A model generated the notes under the pieces. That model was given only the letters and a program-made list of their open reading frames with translations, did no database searches and was not told the DNA's origin. Shown piece after piece: positions 10,749 to 19,477 of a DNA stretch of 64,000 nucleotides. The stretch covers positions 1,054,001 to 1,118,000 of the forward strand of contig NZ_CP050154.1 of assembly GCF_011617705.1 (NCBI RefSeq), written 5' to 3'. Origin of the DNA: Brevibacterium limosum (GTDB lineage: Bacteria; Actinomycetota; Actinomycetes; Actinomycetales; Brevibacteriaceae). The translations under genes were made by a program, and so were the position numbers. How positions within the stretch are numbered: position 1 is the first letter of the stretch; each line of letters starts with the position of its first letter.

Positions 10749-11630
10749 TTACTGCGAGGCGACTTTCTCCGTCGCCGCCCAGGTCGCCAGCAGCTGCAGC
10801 TTCTCCGAAGTCGGCGATTCAGGCTCGGCGACATAGGTCGACAATGTGACGGACGGGGAAGAGACAAGAGTGAGCTCTTCGAATCCGAGGTCGAGCTCGC
10901 CGACCTCGTGATGGTGAAGCGTCTTGGCGCCTGTGCGGTGGATGCCGACATCGTGGGCGGCCCAGCGTGCGCTGAAGTCCGTACTTCTCGTGGATAACTC
11001 GCCGATGAGCTGGGTCAGCTGCCTGTTGTGCGGAGTCTTACCGGCCTGGGCCCGCAGCATGCGCACGCAAGTGCCGGCTGCCTCGTCGATGTCGCCGAAG
11101 AAAGTGTCGGCTGCGGGATCGAGGAAGACGAATGCGGCCATGTTCGGCGGGGCGGAGTCGGACCTCTTCGTGGGGCTGACAAAGACGACGTCGAAGAGGG
11201 CACGGCCGAGGGTATTCGCCGCGACGATATCGAGCTGTTGATTCAGCGCGACCACCGGTGACGCCTTCATCGAATCGATGAGCAGCTGCACCTGCTGGGG
11301 CACGGACGCTGCGGACCTCGGTTGTCGACGAGCTCGCGAGGGCCGATGGGACGTACGCGCCAGGTCATAGAGGTAGGCGGTCTCGTCGTCACCCAGCTGC
11401 AGCGTCCGGGCGAGGGCGCCGAGGATCTCGTCCGAGACGCCGCTCAGGTCGCCCTTCTCGATCCGCGTGTAGTAGTCCACGGAAACTCCGGACAGCATCG
11501 CAACCTCTTCTCGCCGCAGACCGGGGACACGTCGCACACCGCTGCCGGTGGGCAGGCCGACCATGTCCGGGGTGATCTTCGCCCGACGGGTGGTGAGGAA
11601 ATCCCGTACTCTCTCGTCTTTCGCGCTCAT
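10749..11630 (-). CDS. XRE-family transcriptional regulator with MmyB-type ligand domain
   Basis: A 293-residue DNA-binding protein. The N-terminal helix-turn-helix spans about residues 20-80 (VPGLRREEVAMLSGVSVDYYTRIEKG). The rest is the MmyB-like PAS-related domain with VALNQQLDIVAANTLGRALF and the late HHEVGELDLGFEELTL motif, a family reported in actinobacteria to regulate neighbouring oxidoreductase or hydrolase genes. It is divergent from the hydrolase operon, with two 15-bp palindromes in the intergenic region, so it is the most likely regulator of that operon and of itself. Confidence 0.93.
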   Translation of the reverse strand: MSAKDERVRDFLTTRRAKITPDMVGLPTGSGVRRVPGLRREEVAMLSGVSVDYYTRIEKGDLSGVSDEILGALARTLQLGDDETAYLYDLARTSHRPSRARRQPRSAASVPQQVQLLIDSMKASPVVALNQQLDIVAANTLGRALFDVVFVSPTKRSDSAPPNMAAFVFLDPAADTFFGDIDEAAGTCVRMLRAQAGKTPHNRQLTQLIGELSTRSTDFSARWAAHDVGIHRTGAKTLHHHEVGELDLGFEELTLVSSPSVTLSTYVAEPESPTSEKLQLLATWAATEKVASQ

Positions 11631-11665
11631 ACCACCATGCTAAGGACCGTCATCGAGTGGAGCCA

Positions 11666-11748
11666 GGTTCTCTGAGAACCTCCGAGCGGGCGGCGCCCGA
11701 TGAGAGAAGGGTCTGTGCCCGATGGGCGAAGGGGGTTCTGACAGAACC
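11666..11748. promoter_or_regulatory. Twin 15-bp palindromic operators between the XRE gene and hydrolase operon
   Basis: Two copies of GGTTCT-N3-AGAACC: GGTTCTCTGAGAACC at 11666-11680 and GGTTCTGACAGAACC at 11734-11748, centres 68 bp apart. Each arm pairs perfectly to seven bases. Their place between divergent genes suggests binding sites for the XRE/MmyB-type regulator. Confidence 0.7.
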
Positions 11749-11851
11749 TACCGCGAACCGGCAGACCGGAGAAGTATGGATGGTGTCGAAGGGAACGGAG
11801 ACCGATCCGATCTCTCGACGAACAAGACCACGACCGAGTGAGGAGGAGTCG

Positions 11852-12790
11852 ATGACTGAAGGAACAGAGCGCGTGAGCTTTCGTTCTCCGGGCATGGCCT
11901 GGGACCTGGCAGGCGTCATTCACCGACCCAAGGGATTCGACCCGGACGGGTCGTATCCGGCGATTGTCGCCGTGCATCCCATCGGCAGCTGCAAGGAGCA
12001 GACGGCCGGGAATGTGTACGCGAAGGCTCAGGCCGAGGCCGGATATGTGGTGCTGGCCTTTGACGCCAGCTACCAGGGAGAGAGTGGTGGACAGCCGCGA
12101 CTCGTCGAGGATCCCGCGCAGCGCGTCGAAGACATCAAGGTGGCGATCGATCACCTCGTCACACTTCCCTACGTCGATGCCGACCGGATCGGAGGAATCG
12201 GAGTGTGCGGCGGTGGCGGGTATGTCATCAGCGCGACCATGACCGATCGCCGCATCAAGGCCGTCACCTCCATCACCGGGGTGAACTTCGGCCGGCTCAG
12301 CCGTGAGGCATTCAGCCAGTACGACCCGATCGCTGCTTTGGAGCAGATGGCTGCGCAGCGCACCGCCGAGGCCCGCGGTGAGAAGGCACGTGTCGATGAC
12401 TACCTGCCCGAATCCGTCGAGGCAGGAAAGCAGGCAGGCGTCGACGACATCGACATGCTCGAGGCCACCGACTACTACAAGACTGACCGCGGTCAGGCAC
12501 CCGGCGGTGCCACAAGTGCTGCGTTCTCGCGGCGTTCGGCAGCGGTCGGCTGGGATGCGTTCTTCGATGCCGAGCAGCTGCTCACCCAGCCGTTGCTCGT
12601 CGTCATCGGTGAAAAGCCCGGCGGGTTCGGGGCGTACCGCGATGGTCAGGAGATCTACGGCCGCGCAGCGTCGAAGGACAAACAGCTTCTTGTTCTGCCG
12701 GACACCTCCCACTACGACCTCTACGACCATCCCGAGCCCACAGACAAGGCCATCGAAGCCGCGACCGCATTCTTCGGCTCGCACCTGTGA
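11852..12790 (+). CDS. Alpha/beta hydrolase with cysteine nucleophile (dienelactone-hydrolase-like)
   Basis: A predicted cytoplasmic hydrolase of 312 residues. The nucleophile elbow reads GIGVCGGGGY, so the active-site residue is Cys rather than Ser, as in dienelactone hydrolases. The acid/His end reads VLPDTSHYDLYDHP. The oxyanion strand is AVHPIGSCKEQTAG. The ATG at 11852 follows AGGAGGAG at 11841-11848; a longer frame upstream has no ribosome site and runs through the operators. It is a tandem paralogue of the next gene, 56 bases away. The substrate is not known. Confidence 0.88.
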   Translation: MTEGTERVSFRSPGMAWDLAGVIHRPKGFDPDGSYPAIVAVHPIGSCKEQTAGNVYAKAQAEAGYVVLAFDASYQGESGGQPRLVEDPAQRVEDIKVAIDHLVTLPYVDADRIGGIGVCGGGGYVISATMTDRRIKAVTSITGVNFGRLSREAFSQYDPIAALEQMAAQRTAEARGEKARVDDYLPESVEAGKQAGVDDIDMLEATDYYKTDRGQAPGGATSAAFSRRSAAVGWDAFFDAEQLLTQPLLVVIGEKPGGFGAYRDGQEIYGRAASKDKQLLVLPDTSHYDLYDHPEPTDKAIEAATAFFGSHL

Positions 12791-12846
12791 CTGCTGCGCC
12801 TACCGAGACACAAGACCACAACGCAGATCGACCTCAGGAGAAGATT

Positions 12847-13761
12847 ATGAGCGAGAACATCGATATCACAACCCTCAACGGCTACGGCACCACCCTGGCC
12901 GCCGTGGTCAACTTCCCACCGGACTTCGACTCCTCCAAGCAGTACCCGGCGATCGTCGTCTCCCATCCGGGCGGCGGAGTCAAGGAGCAGACCGCCGGAC
13001 TCTACGCGGGCAAGCTGGCGGAGTACGGCTTCGTCACCGTCGCCTACGATGCGTCGTTCCAGGGCGCCAGCACGGGTGAGCCGCGCCAGCTGGAGAACCC
13101 GCACATCCGCACCGAGGATGTGTCCTCCGTCGTCGACTACCTGACCACCCTTGACTACGTCGACAACGAGCGGATCGGTGCGATGGGCATCTGCGCAGGT
13201 GCTGGCTACTCCGCCAATGCCGCGATCGACGATCCGCGGATCAAAGCCGTGGGCACGGCCAGCCTGGTCAACATCGGTCAGATGTTCCGCAACGGATGGA
13301 CCAACGATGTTGCCGATGCTGAGGCCTTCCCGGTGCTGAAGATGGGTTCGGACGCCCGTACCGCCGATGCCCAGGGGCAAGCCGACCCGTTCCCGCTTGC
13401 ACCGATGAAGGAAGAGGACGCTCCGAACGAGGAGCTCCGCCAGGCATGGGAGTACTACCACACCCCGCGCTGCGAGCACCCGAACGCTCCTGGCTACATG
13501 ACCACGCGGAGCCTCTCGCAGATCATCGCCTACGATGCGTTCCACAAGGCCGAGGCATTCCTCACTCAGCCGCTGCTGGTCATCGCAGGGAGCGAGGCCG
13601 GGTCGAAGTGGATGAGTGATGACCTGTTCGAGCGTGCTGCCAGCACCGACAAGACGTTCCACGTCGTCGAGGGTGCGAATCACATGGAACTCTACGACGG
13701 CGAGAAGGAAGTCGCCGAGGCCGTGAGCAAGCTCGGACCATTCTTCACCGACAAACTCTGA
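12847..13761 (+). CDS. Alpha/beta hydrolase with cysteine nucleophile, paralogue of preceding gene
   Basis: A 304-residue hydrolase. Shared landmarks with its upstream paralogue are VSHPGGGVKEQTAGLYAGKL, FVTVAYDASFQGASTGEPR, the nucleophile elbow AMGICAGAGYSANAAI (Cys) and the catalytic His in VVEGANHMELYDG. The ATG at 12847 follows AGGAG; an earlier in-frame ATG overlaps the upstream stop. The pair seems to have arisen by tandem duplication, and both keep Cys at the nucleophile position, so this is a subfamily trait and not decay. It shares the operon with the DUF2255 gene and the divergent XRE regulator. Confidence 0.88.
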   Translation: MSENIDITTLNGYGTTLAAVVNFPPDFDSSKQYPAIVVSHPGGGVKEQTAGLYAGKLAEYGFVTVAYDASFQGASTGEPRQLENPHIRTEDVSSVVDYLTTLDYVDNERIGAMGICAGAGYSANAAIDDPRIKAVGTASLVNIGQMFRNGWTNDVADAEAFPVLKMGSDARTADAQGQADPFPLAPMKEEDAPNEELRQAWEYYHTPRCEHPNAPGYMTTRSLSQIIAYDAFHKAEAFLTQPLLVIAGSEAGSKWMSDDLFERAASTDKTFHVVEGANHMELYDGEKEVAEAVSKLGPFFTDKL

Positions 13762-13811
13762 ACCCGAAGGGTTCCGAATCTGAAGGACTCTGAGATCTGA
13801 GGGCTCAGATC
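13760..13811 (+). other. Two small hairpins between hydrolase and DUF2255 genes
   Basis: GAACCC-GAA-GGGTTC at 13760-13774 and GATCTGAG-GG-CTCAGATC at 13794-13811. Neither has a T-tract, so they may attenuate transcription or stabilise the mRNA. Confidence 0.4.
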
Positions 13812-13891
13812 CTGAATCACAGAACAAGCCACCGTCACGCGCCAAGGGTGTGGGACGGCGGATCCCTCCAATAGAAAGGATGGCCGACACA

Positions 13892-14272
13892 ATGGCTGCA
13901 TGGACCGAAGACGAACTGAACCGTATCAACACAGAGACCTATTTCACCGTCGGGGCGACCCTGCCGGACGGTACGACACCGAAGACCGTCGACATCTGGT
14001 CGGTGCCGGTGGGAGATCGGATCTTCATCCGCTCCTTCAATGGCACACAGGGTAAGTGGTACGGCCCTGCCCTGGAGACCGGTCGCGGTCAGATCTCGGC
14101 GGGAGGCGTCGAGAAGGCAGTGCGGTTCGTGCCGGTCGATTCCGACGACGAGGAGACGAATCAGGCCGTCGACGATTCGTTCCTGAAGAAGTATGCCGAC
14201 AGCAAGTACTCAGTGACGATGTCGACCGAGCCGGTGCGCCGCAACACCCTCGAAGTCGTCCCCGAAAGCTGA
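13892..14272 (+). CDS. DUF2255 family protein
   Basis: A small soluble protein of about 126 residues of unknown function. Family-like segments are WTEDELNRINTETYFTV at the start, TVDIWSVPVGDRIFIRSF, and RRNTLEV at the end, which suggest a split-barrel fold similar to flavin-binding nitroreductase-like proteins. The start at 13892 is spaced 12 bases from AGAAAGG at 13873-13879; the ATG at 13880 is also possible but lies on top of that site. It is third in the hydrolase operon and is followed by a terminator. Confidence 0.75.
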   Translation: MAAWTEDELNRINTETYFTVGATLPDGTTPKTVDIWSVPVGDRIFIRSFNGTQGKWYGPALETGRGQISAGGVEKAVRFVPVDSDDEETNQAVDDSFLKKYADSKYSVTMSTEPVRRNTLEVVPES

Positions 14273-14292
14273 CGAACCACCGAAAACGGATC

Positions 14293-14330
14293 GTGCCCCC
14301 GGAGACCCTGATGCGGGCCCTCGGGGGCAC
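14293..14330. terminator. Bidirectional hairpin between convergent genes
   Basis: GTGCCCCCG at 14293-14301 pairs with CGGGGGCAC at 14322-14330, between the DUF2255 gene and the convergent acyl-CoA synthetase gene. Confidence 0.6.
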
Positions 14331-14418
14331 TGACCTACGGTTACGGGCACTACGTCTTCTTCGAAGTTGCCGGTGCGCTCTCCGCTGGCATCGAAGTGGA
14401 AATCGATGTCCTCAGCTC

Positions 14419-15936
14419 TCAGCCGGCGGCCACCTCGCGGCGCAGCTTGTGTTTGAGCAGCTTGCCTGAAGGGTTTCGCGGCAGCTCGTCGATGGTGAAG
14501 GTCTCGCGCGGGAGCTTGTAGCGAGCGAGCTTGTCGGCCAGGAAGTCGCGCAGCTCTTCGACGTCTAAATCCTCACCATCGGTGGTCGTGATGAAGGCGA
14601 CGACCTGTTCGCCCCACTGCGGATCCGGCTTCGCCACGACCGCGACATCGGCGACCCGCTCGTGGCTGATGACGGCCTCCTCGACCTCGAGGGAATACAC
14701 GTTCTCCCCGCCGACGATGATGACATCCTTCGAACGGTCGACGATATAGAGGTATCCCTCCTCGTCGAGCCGCGCGAGATCACCGGTCCTGTACCACTCG
14801 CCTTCGAAAGCCGCCTCGGTGGCGGTGGGGTTGCCGAGGTATTCGCGCATCCGGGTGTCACCTGCGAACCAGATCTCACCGGTCTCGCCGGGGCCCGCCT
14901 CGGTGCCGTCGGCACTGACCACGCGCATGGCATTGCCGACCATCGCATGCCGACCGATGGACCCGGCCTTGCGCAGCTGGTCCTCAGGCCCGAGCAGGCA
15001 TCCGGTCGGACCCATCTCGGACATGCCGAAGAGGTTGAAGAACTGATTCGTGCCGTAGGCGTCGATGAGCATGGACGCCGTCGACCGGTCGATCGGGGCA
15101 CCGCCGTAGTTCCACCGGCGGATGGACGAGAAGTCATAGTCGGCGAAGTCGAGTCCGAGCTTCTTCGCGGTCATGATCGGCGCGACATAGGCGACGGTGG
15201 GACCGAAGAACGTCGTGATCTGCTCCTCGGCGATGATCGTCATCGATTCCACCGGGTGGTACGACCGCTGGAGGACGACGGTCCCACCCATCTGGATGGT
15301 CGGGATGAGCGCGATGTTCAGCGGCGCCGAATGCCAGATCGGCATGCAGATGAGGTACCGGTCGTCGCTCTGGTAGCCCATGTTGAGATTGATGAGCGTA
15401 CCGACTTGGAAGATGTTGCGATGCGAATGCACGCATCCCTTCGGCGAGCTCGTCGTGCCCGAGGTGTAGAGGATCTGCGCGACCTGCTCATCGGTGAAGT
15501 CGCTGGGTTCGGCTTCCTCGGCGGCATCGAGCTGGACATCGAAGCTGGCGGATGTATCGGGTTCGGTCTCCAGCCAGGTGATGTCCGGCGCCCCGGCCCG
15601 CGCGATCTCGGCGAGTTCGGTGCTGACGATGCCGAGCTTCGCTCCCGAATGCTCGATCGTGTACTTGACCTCCGGGGCTTGGAACTTGTGATTGACCGGC
15701 ACGACGGTCGCGCCGAGGTACCACGCGCCGAATGCTGCGAAGACGAAACCCGGAACATTGAAAGTCATGATGCCCACGGCGTCACCGGGCCGGATTCCGT
15801 TGTCGGCGAGAACCTGGGCGGCCTTGAGTGCCCGGCGGCGCAGCTCGGCGTAGGTGAAGCGCTGGTCCTCATAGACCACGGCCTCTTTGTCCGGGACGCG
15901 CAGGACAGTGGTGTCGAGCATGGTTCCAAGCTTCAT
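14419..15936 (-). CDS. Acyl-CoA synthetase (AMP-forming), FadD-like
   Basis: Activates a carboxylic acid to its CoA thioester with ATP. The 505 residues carry the adenylate-forming motifs in order: P-loop ILYTSGTTSSPKGCVHSHRN (about residues 155-175), FNLFGMSEMGPTG, WYRTGDLARLDEEGYLYIVDRSKD, and the C-terminal catalytic Lys in PRNPSGKLLKHKLRRE. The length fits the medium/long-chain fatty-acid group of actinobacteria, but the chain specificity is not readable. It is divergent from the TetR-aidB pair, so all three may belong to one acyl-CoA regulon. Confidence 0.93.
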   Translation of the reverse strand: MKLGTMLDTTVLRVPDKEAVVYEDQRFTYAELRRRALKAAQVLADNGIRPGDAVGIMTFNVPGFVFAAFGAWYLGATVVPVNHKFQAPEVKYTIEHSGAKLGIVSTELAEIARAGAPDITWLETEPDTSASFDVQLDAAEEAEPSDFTDEQVAQILYTSGTTSSPKGCVHSHRNIFQVGTLINLNMGYQSDDRYLICMPIWHSAPLNIALIPTIQMGGTVVLQRSYHPVESMTIIAEEQITTFFGPTVAYVAPIMTAKKLGLDFADYDFSSIRRWNYGGAPIDRSTASMLIDAYGTNQFFNLFGMSEMGPTGCLLGPEDQLRKAGSIGRHAMVGNAMRVVSADGTEAGPGETGEIWFAGDTRMREYLGNPTATEAAFEGEWYRTGDLARLDEEGYLYIVDRSKDVIIVGGENVYSLEVEEAVISHERVADVAVVAKPDPQWGEQVVAFITTTDGEDLDVEELRDFLADKLARYKLPRETFTIDELPRNPSGKLLKHKLRREVAAG

Positions 15937-15996
15937 TGCTTCTCCTTGTGACGAGTGTCATACTGAGAACAATTGAACCACGATTCATTTCTTTGG

Positions 15997-16009
15997 GGAA
16001 GTGACTTCC
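15997..16009. promoter_or_regulatory. Possible operator between acyl-CoA synthetase and TetR genes
   Basis: GGAAG-TGA-CTTCC is a short palindrome in the 135-bp divergent gap, a plausible place for a TetR-type repressor to bind. It is short and unsupported by a second copy. Confidence 0.3.
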
Positions 16010-16071
16010 TGGACAGGCGACAGGGTCGATGAAGTCGACAGTGTCGTGCCGCTGCGACCGAAGGGGTGACA

Positions 16072-16674
16072 ATGGCGTATCGCGCAACACAGCGCACCCG
16101 AGCCAATGCCGAAGCCCGCCGAGCCGGCATCGAACGCGCCGCCCGTCATGTCATCGCCCGCGGGGGATTCGCCTCGGCGAGCGTGGCCGCGGTCGCCGTT
16201 GAGGCCGACTGCAGCGCTGGGTCGATCTACACGTACTTCAGCAACCGTGATGAGCTGCTGCGGTTGGTCTTCGCCCAGGCCGCCGGTCACGAGCTGGACA
16301 TCATCGCCGATACCGTCGCCGACGCAGCGACTGCCGCCGCGATCGCGGAATCGACTGTCGAGGTCTTCGTCCGCCGCGCCGTCGCCGGCCGCCGGCTCGC
16401 CCACGCCCTGCTGCTCGAAGAGGTTCCCGAGCCGGTTCAGAGCGAACGCCTGCGGCTGCGCCGCGAGTATGTCGCCGCCATCGGTGCAGCCCTGGACCGG
16501 GTGGGTGACATGCAGATCCCCGCCGAGGTGGCCGCCAGGTCGATCGTCGGATGCGTCGGAGAGAACCTCGTCGACATCCTCGACCCGACCACCCCGAATC
16601 CGAGCGCCGCAGAGATCGAGACTCTCATCGGCGCACTGACCACGTTCACCCGATCCGCATTAGGAGAACCATGA
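16072..16674 (+). CDS. TetR-family transcriptional regulator
   Basis: A 200-residue repressor. The N-terminal helix-turn-helix is clear (RRAGIERAARHVIARGGFASASVAAVAVEADCSAGSIYTYFSNRDELL has the standard TetR spacing). The C-terminal ligand domain is helical and not assignable. ATG 16072 follows AAGGGG at 16061-16066; a GTG six bases earlier is inside that site. Its stop overlaps the aidB start (ATGA), so regulator and enzyme are made together, and the acyl-CoA synthetase is divergent. A role in sensing an acyl-CoA is inferred from context. Confidence 0.92.
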   Translation: MAYRATQRTRANAEARRAGIERAARHVIARGGFASASVAAVAVEADCSAGSIYTYFSNRDELLRLVFAQAAGHELDIIADTVADAATAAAIAESTVEVFVRRAVAGRRLAHALLLEEVPEPVQSERLRLRREYVAAIGAALDRVGDMQIPAEVAARSIVGCVGENLVDILDPTTPNPSAAEIETLIGALTTFTRSALGEP

Positions 16675-18449
16675 CCACGACGCCCGACACCGCGTCAACG
16701 ACCGCAGACCCTGCGGCCACACGTTCCGCAGGCCCTGGGGCCACACGTTCCGCAGGCCCTGGGGCCACACGCTCCGCGGACTCTGCGCACGACCCGACTA
16801 CACCGCGGACGACGCATTCGGTGTTCAACCAAGCGCCGCCTCGGCGAGATATCAACGAGTTCACGCTGAATACGGCGCTGACAGATGCGCTGGCCCACTA
16901 CGGTCCGGGAGCCTCCCACGACGAACTCGAACGGATCGGAGCGCTCGTCGGCAGCGCGGACTTCATCAACGATGCCCGGCTGGCCAACGTCCATGGACCG
17001 GAGCTGCGCACCCACGACGACTGGGGCAACCGCATCGACGAGATCGAATTCCACCCGGCCTACCACCGGATCATCGGCGATGCGCTCGGCGCGGAAGCGC
17101 ACTCCTATGCATGGACGCACCCCGGACCGGGGGGCAACGTCGAACGGGCCGTGCGATTCATGCTCTTCTCCCAGATCGAACCCGGCCACGCCTGCCCGGT
17201 GTCGATGACGCACGCGGTCGTGCCGTCTCTGCGAGCCGATTCCGCGCTCGCCGATTTCTGGGTGCCGCGCGCCACCGCCGCCGGCTACGATCCGCGACGG
17301 ATCGACCCGGCGAGGAAGACCGCCGTGACCTTCGGCATGGCGATGACGGAGAAGCAGGGCGGATCGGACATCCGCGCAAACACCACCTGCGCGGTCCCGT
17401 CCGGAGACCACTTTCTCATCACCGGCCACAAATGGTTCTGCTCGGCCCCGCAGTCCGACGCGTTCCTCGTCATCGCCCAACTCGATGAGGGCCCGAGTTG
17501 CTTCGTCGTGCCCCGTGTTCTACCTGGTGGAGAACGGAATACGTTCCGGATCCAACGGCTCAAGGACAAGCTCGGGAACAAGTCCAACGCCTCCTCGGAG
17601 GTCGAGTTCGACGCCACGCACGGGTGGCTGCTCGGGCAGGCGGGCAAGGGAGTGCGCACGATCATCGAGATGGTGGCCCAGACCCGGCTCGACTGCGTCC
17701 TCGGATCGGCTGCGGGCATGCGCCAATGCGTCGCCGAGGCGACCTGGCACGCCCGTGGACGCGCGGCCTTCGGGTCCACGCTCATCGACCAACCGCTGAT
17801 GCGTGCCGTCATCGCCGACCTCGAGCTCGAAACCGAAGCGGCCACCTATACGGCCCTGCACCTGGCTGCCGCATACGACGACGACAGCGCCGAGGCGGCC
17901 GATTTCCGCCGCCTGGCGACAGCCGTCGCCAAGTACTGGATCTGCAAACGCGGCCCCGAACACGCGTACGAGGCACTCGAATGCCTCGGCGGCAACGGCT
18001 ACACCGAGGCGTTCCCGCTGGCCCGCCGCTACCGGGAGCAGCCGGTGATGGCGGTGTGGGAAGGCTCCGGCAACGTCATCGTCCTCGACGTGCTGCGTGC
18101 CCTGGCTCGCGAACCGCGGAGCGCGAAGACCTTCCTCGGCTTCCTCGAGACCGGACTGGGCCGGCATGCGGACTTCGACGCGGCCTATGAGTCCCTGGCG
18201 CGGGCCCTCCAGGACGCGGTGCAGGGCCTCGACAGCGGAGATGCGGTCGCGCAGGCAGCGCTGCAGGCGAGAGGCCGAGTCCTCGTGGAGAAGATGGCGC
18301 TGCTCATGCAGGCTGCGATCCTCTTCGAATCCGCTCCCGTCGAGGTGGCATCAAGCTTCGCGGCGGCCCGCCTCGGTGCCGACAGGGGTCGCGAATACGG
18401 AGCGCTTCCCGACGGAGTCGACATCGACTTCCTCGTCGAACGGGCGTGA
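16671..18449 (+). CDS. aidB: AidB-like acyl-CoA dehydrogenase family flavoprotein
   Basis: An FAD protein of the AidB branch of acyl-CoA dehydrogenases; E. coli AidB belongs to the alkylation response and binds DNA. Very close landmarks are HSVFNQAPP, GMAMTEKQGGSDIRANTT, GHKWFCSAPQSDAFL, RLKDKLGNKSNASSEVEF, CLGGNGYTE and VWEGSGNVIVLDVLRAL. The N-terminus has an extra stretch of about 50 residues not in E. coli AidB, built partly on a 24-bp tandem repeat. The start is fixed by AGGAG at 16662-16666 and the overlap with the tetR stop. Linkage to TetR and a CoA ligase, not an Ada-type system, hints at a metabolic rather than a repair role. Confidence 0.9.
   Translation: MTTTPDTASTTADPAATRSAGPGATRSAGPGATRSADSAHDPTTPRTTHSVFNQAPPRRDINEFTLNTALTDALAHYGPGASHDELERIGALVGSADFINDARLANVHGPELRTHDDWGNRIDEIEFHPAYHRIIGDALGAEAHSYAWTHPGPGGNVERAVRFMLFSQIEPGHACPVSMTHAVVPSLRADSALADFWVPRATAAGYDPRRIDPARKTAVTFGMAMTEKQGGSDIRANTTCAVPSGDHFLITGHKWFCSAPQSDAFLVIAQLDEGPSCFVVPRVLPGGERNTFRIQRLKDKLGNKSNASSEVEFDATHGWLLGQAGKGVRTIIEMVAQTRLDCVLGSAAGMRQCVAEATWHARGRAAFGSTLIDQPLMRAVIADLELETEAATYTALHLAAAYDDDSAEAADFRRLATAVAKYWICKRGPEHAYEALECLGGNGYTEAFPLARRYREQPVMAVWEGSGNVIVLDVLRALAREPRSAKTFLGFLETGLGRHADFDAAYESLARALQDAVQGLDSGDAVAQAALQARGRVLVEKMALLMQAAILFESAPVEVASSFAAARLGADRGREYGALPDGVDIDFLVERA
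16704..16775 (+). repeat. Three 24-bp tandem repeats inside aidB
   Basis: Three near-identical units start at 16704, 16728 and 16752 and encode three copies of an Ala-Thr-Arg-Ser-Ala-type octapeptide in the N-terminal extension. Units two and three differ by one base. Confidence 0.9.
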
Positions 18450-18799
18450 GGGGCGCTGCCGCGACGGTGCCGGCCACGAAGTATCGGGCACAGTGTGAGC
18501 TGGGAAGCACTGCCGCACGTCGATGAGGGCGCGGTCGCAGAGACGTGATTGCAACGGCAGGCTCCGGCGAATCGGTACACCTTCTTCTGAAATGGTCACT
18601 GAAGAACGTGAAGATTCCAGAGAAACCACGACCAAAACAGCCTTCGCCGCCGGTGGACCGCAGAAAAGACTCAGCCGATGTCCGAGAAGTGTGTCGGGAC
18701 TGTGTCAGATAAGCGTGTGGGATGGACCGACGGGCGTTTCCGCGCAAAGCGGCGGTCATTCTCAGAACAACTGAGACCTCAGCTGGAACAACTGAGACC
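18450..18799. other. Gene-free stretch
   Basis: No convincing coding frame on either strand. The only structure seen is a 19-bp direct repeat, GAACAACTGAGACCTCAGC, at 18765-18783 and 18786-18804. Each copy contains the palindrome CTGAG-AC-CTCAG. The second copy overlaps the stop codon of the minus-strand gene to its right. Confidence 0.6.
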
Positions 18800-18804
18800 T
18801 CAGC
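18765..18804. repeat. 19-bp direct repeat with internal palindrome
   Basis: Two identical copies with a 21-base period (18765-18783, 18786-18804). The period is two helical turns, so a paired protein-binding site is possible, but the position at the 3' end of a gene argues against a promoter role. Confidence 0.75.
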
Positions 18805-19264
18805 CGCGACGATGAGCGGAGACGCACCGGCGACGGTCGACGCGCATGACCCGACCGCGATTGCGCAGGCGACGTTTTGTGCACTCGGACGGTCCGACGA
18901 AGTCCGGTCGGGGAGTGCGGGTGACCGCGGCCGGTGTGCGTTCGGCATTGAACGTATCGGCCTCCCAGTCCGTGGTGCGACGCGCACCGAATTCGGATCT
19001 GTCGATGAAGGTCCTGAACTCGTCGACGAGCCGCTCCTGCATGTCATAGAGGCTCTCTTCGCTGCCGGGGAAATCGAGGAGGACTTCGACGGCTTCTCCG
19101 GCGACGACGATCCTCGCGATGGTGCGGCGCTCGTCATCGGAGTCGTGGAGCATCGCTATGCTGTCCCACTCATAATCGGCGAACATCGCGAGAACGATCG
19201 GCGTGACGACTTTCTCGCAGAGGAAGTCCTGCGTGAGCTCGGTGCGGTCCATGTCTCCCACCAT
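18800..19264 (-). CDS. Hypothetical protein of about 155 residues
   Basis: Not recognised. The first 90 residues look like a real acidic soluble protein (DRTELTQDFLCEKVVTPIVL, then DSIAMLHDSDDERRTIARIV and RLVDEFRTFIDRSEFG), with mixed helix and strand pattern and no membrane segment. The last 50 are Arg/Thr-rich and may be a poorly conserved tail. Starts at 19264 or 19252 are both possible; GGGAG lies just before the second. The upstream region is a run of GC-rich imperfect repeats and the stop sits in a direct repeat, so the gene lies in a rearranged patch. No operon partner. Confidence 0.5.
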   Translation of the reverse strand: MVGDMDRTELTQDFLCEKVVTPIVLAMFADYEWDSIAMLHDSDDERRTIARIVVAGEAVEVLLDFPGSEESLYDMQERLVDEFRTFIDRSEFGARRTTDWEADTFNAERTPAAVTRTPRPDFVGPSECTKRRLRNRGRVMRVDRRRCVSAHRRG

Positions 19265-19342
19265 AGGTGCTGATACGTCGGGATTTCGAAGGCGTCTCGG
19301 AGTTTTGCGGGAAACGCTGTCGATCTGCGGTATGCGGCAGAG

Positions 19343-19457
19343 GTCGTGCGGTTCCGCGCCGGTGCGAGGCCGACGTCGTGCGGTTCCACACCGGTGCGCG
19401 GCCGACCGCGATGACGGAGGTTCAGCGCCGATGCGCGGCCGACCGCGATGACGAAGG
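19343..19457. repeat. Imperfect GC-rich tandem repeats
   Basis: A 32-base unit repeats in tandem at 19343-19374 and 19375-19406 with three changes. A second 28-base unit ending in GCGATGACGGAGG/GCGATGACGAAGG lies at 19393-19420 and 19430-19457. The last copy abuts the promoter of the pseudouridine synthase gene. Confidence 0.8.
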
Positions 19458-19477
19458 CACCGCATAGACTTGACCCC

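Noticed and set aside
18523-18774. Plus-strand 83-residue frame
   Set aside because: Arg/Ser/Gln-rich, no ribosome binding site, runs into the direct repeats; looks like chance.
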